Position numbers and translations under genes: made by a program. From Clostridiales bacterium (GTDB lineage Bacteria; Bacillota_A; Clostridia; Oscillospirales; Acutalibacteraceae): a stretch of 7,038 nt of DNA. The stretch is taken from positions 1 through 7,038 of the forward strand of contig VSOH01000075.1 of NCBI GenBank assembly GCA_009774735.1, written 5' to 3'. Below the pieces are notes generated by a model. It was not told where the DNA came from and did no database searches. It saw nothing but the letters and a program-made list of their open reading frames with translations. Below are positions 4,594 to 7,038 of this stretch, one piece after another. Each line of letters starts with the position of its first letter. The first letter of the stretch is position 1.

Positions 4594-7038
4594 ATGAAAC
4601 ACCCAGAGATTATTAAAAAAATGACATTGGAGCAGAAGGCTGCTTTTGTTTCAGGTCATGACTACTGGCATTTAGAGTCAGCACCGGAGCTTGGTCTTCC
4701 GGAAATTATGATTACAGACGGACCTCACGGCTTGCGTAAGCAGAAGGGCAAGGATTATGTCGAGCCTGAAGGAGAGAAGAGCAAGAGCGGCGGCATCGGT
4801 CTTGGTAACTCAGTACCTACCACTTGTTTCCCACCTGCTGCAACATCATCCTGTTCATGGGATGAGGAGCTTCTCAGAGCAGAGGGTGAGGCTATGGGTC
4901 AGGAATGCTTAAAGGAAAAGGTTTCAACCATTCTCGGTCCCGGTACAAATATTAAGCGTTCACCTGTTTGCGGACGTAACTTTGAGTATTTCAGTGAAGA
5001 TCCGCTGCTTGCAGGTAAATGCTCTGCTGCAGTAATCAACGGCGTTCAGTCAAAGGGCGTTGGTACTTCACTCAAGCATTTTGCTTGTAACTCACAGGAA
5101 GCATTCCGTATGGTGCTTAACGAGGTTATCGACGAAAGAACGATGCGTGAGATTTATTTCCCTGCATTTGAGATTGCCGTTAAGGAAGCACAGCCATGGA
5201 CAATTATGAACTCATATAACCGTATTAATGGTGTTTATGCTTCACAGAATGAATGGCTTCAGGAAAAAGTGCTTCGTGACGAGTGGGGCTTTGAGGGTCT
5301 GCTGGTTACAGACTGGGGTGCATCAGTTGACCGTATTCCGGGCTTAAAGGCAGGCACAGACCTTGAGATGCCTTCATCAGGTACACTGAATACAAAGAGA
5401 ATTATTGAAGCTGTTAAGAACGGAACGCTTGATGAAAATGTTCTTAATGAGAGAGTTGACAAGGTAGTTGATTTGATTGTTAAATCAAAGCCTGCTCTTG
5501 AAAAAGCTCATACTTTTGATAAGGATGCTCACCATAAAATTGCTCAGAAGATTGCTGAGGGCTCAATGGTTCTTCTTAAGAATGACGATAACCTCCTTCC
5601 TCTTAAGAAGGGACAGAAGGTTGCTGTTATCGGTGAAATGGCTAAGGCTCCTCGTTTCCAGGGTGCAGGTTCATCCGTTATCAACCCAACAATGCTTTCA
5701 AATGCTTTTGACGAGATGAAGAAGCTCGGTGTTGATATGACATATGCACAGGGCTATTATAAATCAGCTCCTACAAAGAAGGATAAGAACAGAAAGAGCG
5801 ACGACCAGCTTATCAAAGAGGCTTGTGCTGCTGCAAAGGCTTGCGATATTGCTGTTGTTTTTGTTGGACTTACTGAAGAATTTGAGGGTGAAGGATATGA
5901 CAGAGAGAGCATTGAAATGCCTTCAAATCACAACGCACTCGTTTCAGCAGTAGCTGCTGCAAATCCGAATACAGCAGTTGTTCTTGCAGGCGGTTCTGTT
6001 GTGCATATGCCTTGGGTTGACGATGCTAAGGCTCTCCTTAACTCAGGCTTAGGCGGTCAGGCAAGCGGTGCTGCAGTTGCTAACATTCTTACAGGTGCAG
6101 TTAACCCATCAGGTAAAACATCTGAAACCTATCCGCTTTCATTCAGTGATAATCCTACATACGGCAACTATCCGGGCGGTCCTGTGACAAGTGAGCACAG
6201 AGAGTCTGTATTTATTGGCTATCGTTATTACGATGCTGCTAAGAAGGAAGTCCTTTTCCCATTCGGTCACGGTCTTTCATATACTACATTTGAATACAGC
6301 GATATTAAGCTGTCTGCTGATAAGATTAAGGATACAGACACTGTAACCGTTTCATTCAAAATAAAGAACACAGGTGACGTTGACGGTGCAGAGGTTGCAC
6401 AGGTTTATGTTGCTGATAAGGAATCAACAATCTATCGTCCTGTTAAAGAGCTCAGAGCCTTTAAGAAGGTATTCATTAAGGCAGGCGAGGAGGCAGAGGT
6501 TTCACTCGAGCTTTCAAAGAGAGCTTTTGCTTTCTATAACGTAGAGCTTGGTGATTGGCAGGTTGAAACAGGTGAGTTTGATATTATGGTTGCAGCTTCA
6601 AGCCGTGATATCAGATTAACAGCTACAATGACAGTTGAGTCAACAGTTGATGCTGCAATTCCTGATTACAGAGCAACTGCTCCTAACTATTATAACGATG
6701 TTGCAAATATCACACGTGACGATTTTGCGGCTGTTTACGGTGCATTGCCAAGTCCTGAAATTGATAAGAATAAGAAGATTGATTTGTACTGCTGTCTGAA
6801 TGATGCTCGTCATACAAAGTGGGGCGGCAGACTCTGCGGTCTTATTGAAAAGATTATGTCAGGTATGGGCAGTGATGCCAACGGTGATGGTAAGATGCTT
6901 GCTGCAATGGCAACTCAGATTCCAATCCGTAACTTCATTGCAATGAGTATGGGTGCATTCTCACCTGCTCAGGCTGAGGGTCTTCTTAAGATGCTCAATG
7001 ATGATGAATCAAGCTTTGTTGGCTTCAGTGCAATCTTC
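4594..7038 (+). CDS. GH3 family beta-glycosidase, cytoplasmic (3' end outside window)
   Basis: This enzyme probably releases glucose or a related sugar from the non-reducing end of imported beta-linked oligosaccharides (retaining mechanism). The frame runs 815 codons without a stop to the window edge. The N-terminal TIM-barrel domain spans roughly residues 1-265 and contains TDGPHGLR (Asp42), GRNFEYFSEDP (Arg128), KHFACNSQE (Lys161-His162), MNSYN (Tyr208) and the nucleophile Asp240 in VTDWGA. The alpha/beta sandwich spans about 310-520, with LLKNDDNLLPL, and EGEGYDRE, in which Glu433 is the likely acid/base. No PA14 insert is present. The fibronectin-III-like domain follows PFGHGLSYTTF (555-566) to about residue 670. 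A further 125-plus residue extension (690-815) lies beyond the standard family end. No signal peptide or membrane segment starts the protein (MKHPEIIKKMTLEQK), so it is intracellular. Exact substrate (cellodextrin, xyloside, gentiobiose or other) cannot be read from sequence alone. Own promoter and ribosome binding site; lysine is mostly AAG, hinting at good expression. Confidence 0.95.
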   Translation, partial: MKHPEIIKKMTLEQKAAFVSGHDYWHLESAPELGLPEIMITDGPHGLRKQKGKDYVEPEGEKSKSGGIGLGNSVPTTCFPPAATSSCSWDEELLRAEGEAMGQECLKEKVSTILGPGTNIKRSPVCGRNFEYFSEDPLLAGKCSAAVINGVQSKGVGTSLKHFACNSQEAFRMVLNEVIDERTMREIYFPAFEIAVKEAQPWTIMNSYNRINGVYASQNEWLQEKVLRDEWGFEGLLVTDWGASVDRIPGLKAGTDLEMPSSGTLNTKRIIEAVKNGTLDENVLNERVDKVVDLIVKSKPALEKAHTFDKDAHHKIAQKIAEGSMVLLKNDDNLLPLKKGQKVAVIGEMAKAPRFQGAGSSVINPTMLSNAFDEMKKLGVDMTYAQGYYKSAPTKKDKNRKSDDQLIKEACAAAKACDIAVVFVGLTEEFEGEGYDRESIEMPSNHNALVSAVAAANPNTAVVLAGGSVVHMPWVDDAKALLNSGLGGQASGAAVANILTGAVNPSGKTSETYPLSFSDNPTYGNYPGGPVTSEHRESVFIGYRYYDAAKKEVLFPFGHGLSYTTFEYSDIKLSADKIKDTDTVTVSFKIKNTGDVDGAEVAQVYVADKESTIYRPVKELRAFKKVFIKAGEEAEVSLELSKRAFAFYNVELGDWQVETGEFDIMVAASSRDIRLTATMTVESTVDAAIPDYRATAPNYYNDVANITRDDFAAVYGALPSPEIDKNKKIDLYCCLNDARHTKWGGRLCGLIEKIMSGMGSDANGDGKMLAAMATQIPIRNFIAMSMGAFSPAQAEGLLKMLNDDESSFVGFSAIF

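Noticed and set aside
5259..5953. Several short open frames (both strands) within the GH3 gene
   Set aside because: The GH3 frame is uninterrupted with catalytic motifs throughout. The other frames carry Leu/Ser/Arg-rich translations with no motifs.
6874..6894. DANGDGK, resembling a dockerin or EF-hand calcium loop in the GH3 tail
   Set aside because: Only the first half of the loop fits: the acidic residue at loop position 12 is absent (Met) and there is no second repeat. The protein has no signal peptide, so cellulosome docking is unlikely.

Overview
The window looks like a stretch of a Gram-positive Clostridia genome, most likely a gut or rumen Ruminococcaceae/Oscillospiraceae-type organism. 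This rests on low-to-moderate G+C by eye, strong GGAGG-type ribosome binding sites, tandemly packed genes on one strand, a complete bacterial GatCAB amidotransferase, and a leaderless GH3 glycosidase with a C-terminal tail of the kind I recall from clostridial homologues. The lineage is an inference; no rRNA or marker search could be run.

All five genes are on the + strand. Bases 1-1238 hold the C-terminal two thirds of aspS (aspartyl-tRNA synthetase; the N-terminus lies outside the window). After a 30-base gap with no visible terminator come gatC (1269-1556), gatA (1557-3017) and gatB (3014-4420). GatC and gatA abut with no gap, and gatA and gatB overlap by an ATGA. A rho-independent terminator at 4425-4460 closes this unit. 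The 173-base intergenic stretch 4421-4593 also holds a 37-base imperfect palindrome (4480-4516), a good sigma-A-type promoter (4530-4558) and a ribosome binding site. These serve a separately transcribed GH3 beta-glycosidase gene that starts at 4594 and is still open at the window end, 815 codons in.

aspS-gatCAB make a functional set. An AspRS able to charge tRNA-Asn would supply Asp-tRNA-Asn, which GatCAB amidates to Asn-tRNA-Asn; GatCAB can also make Gln-tRNA-Gln from Glu-tRNA-Gln. The gene order suggests the tRNA-dependent amidation pathway is co-expressed here. The GH3 enzyme is an unrelated cytoplasmic carbohydrate-degradation function with its own promoter.

I found no mobile element, CRISPR array, tRNA/rRNA gene or clearly novel system. 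The most useful leads are the operon logic (and what lies upstream of aspS), the unusual AspRS subtype, the palindrome before the GH3 promoter, and the uncharacterised GH3 C-terminal extension.
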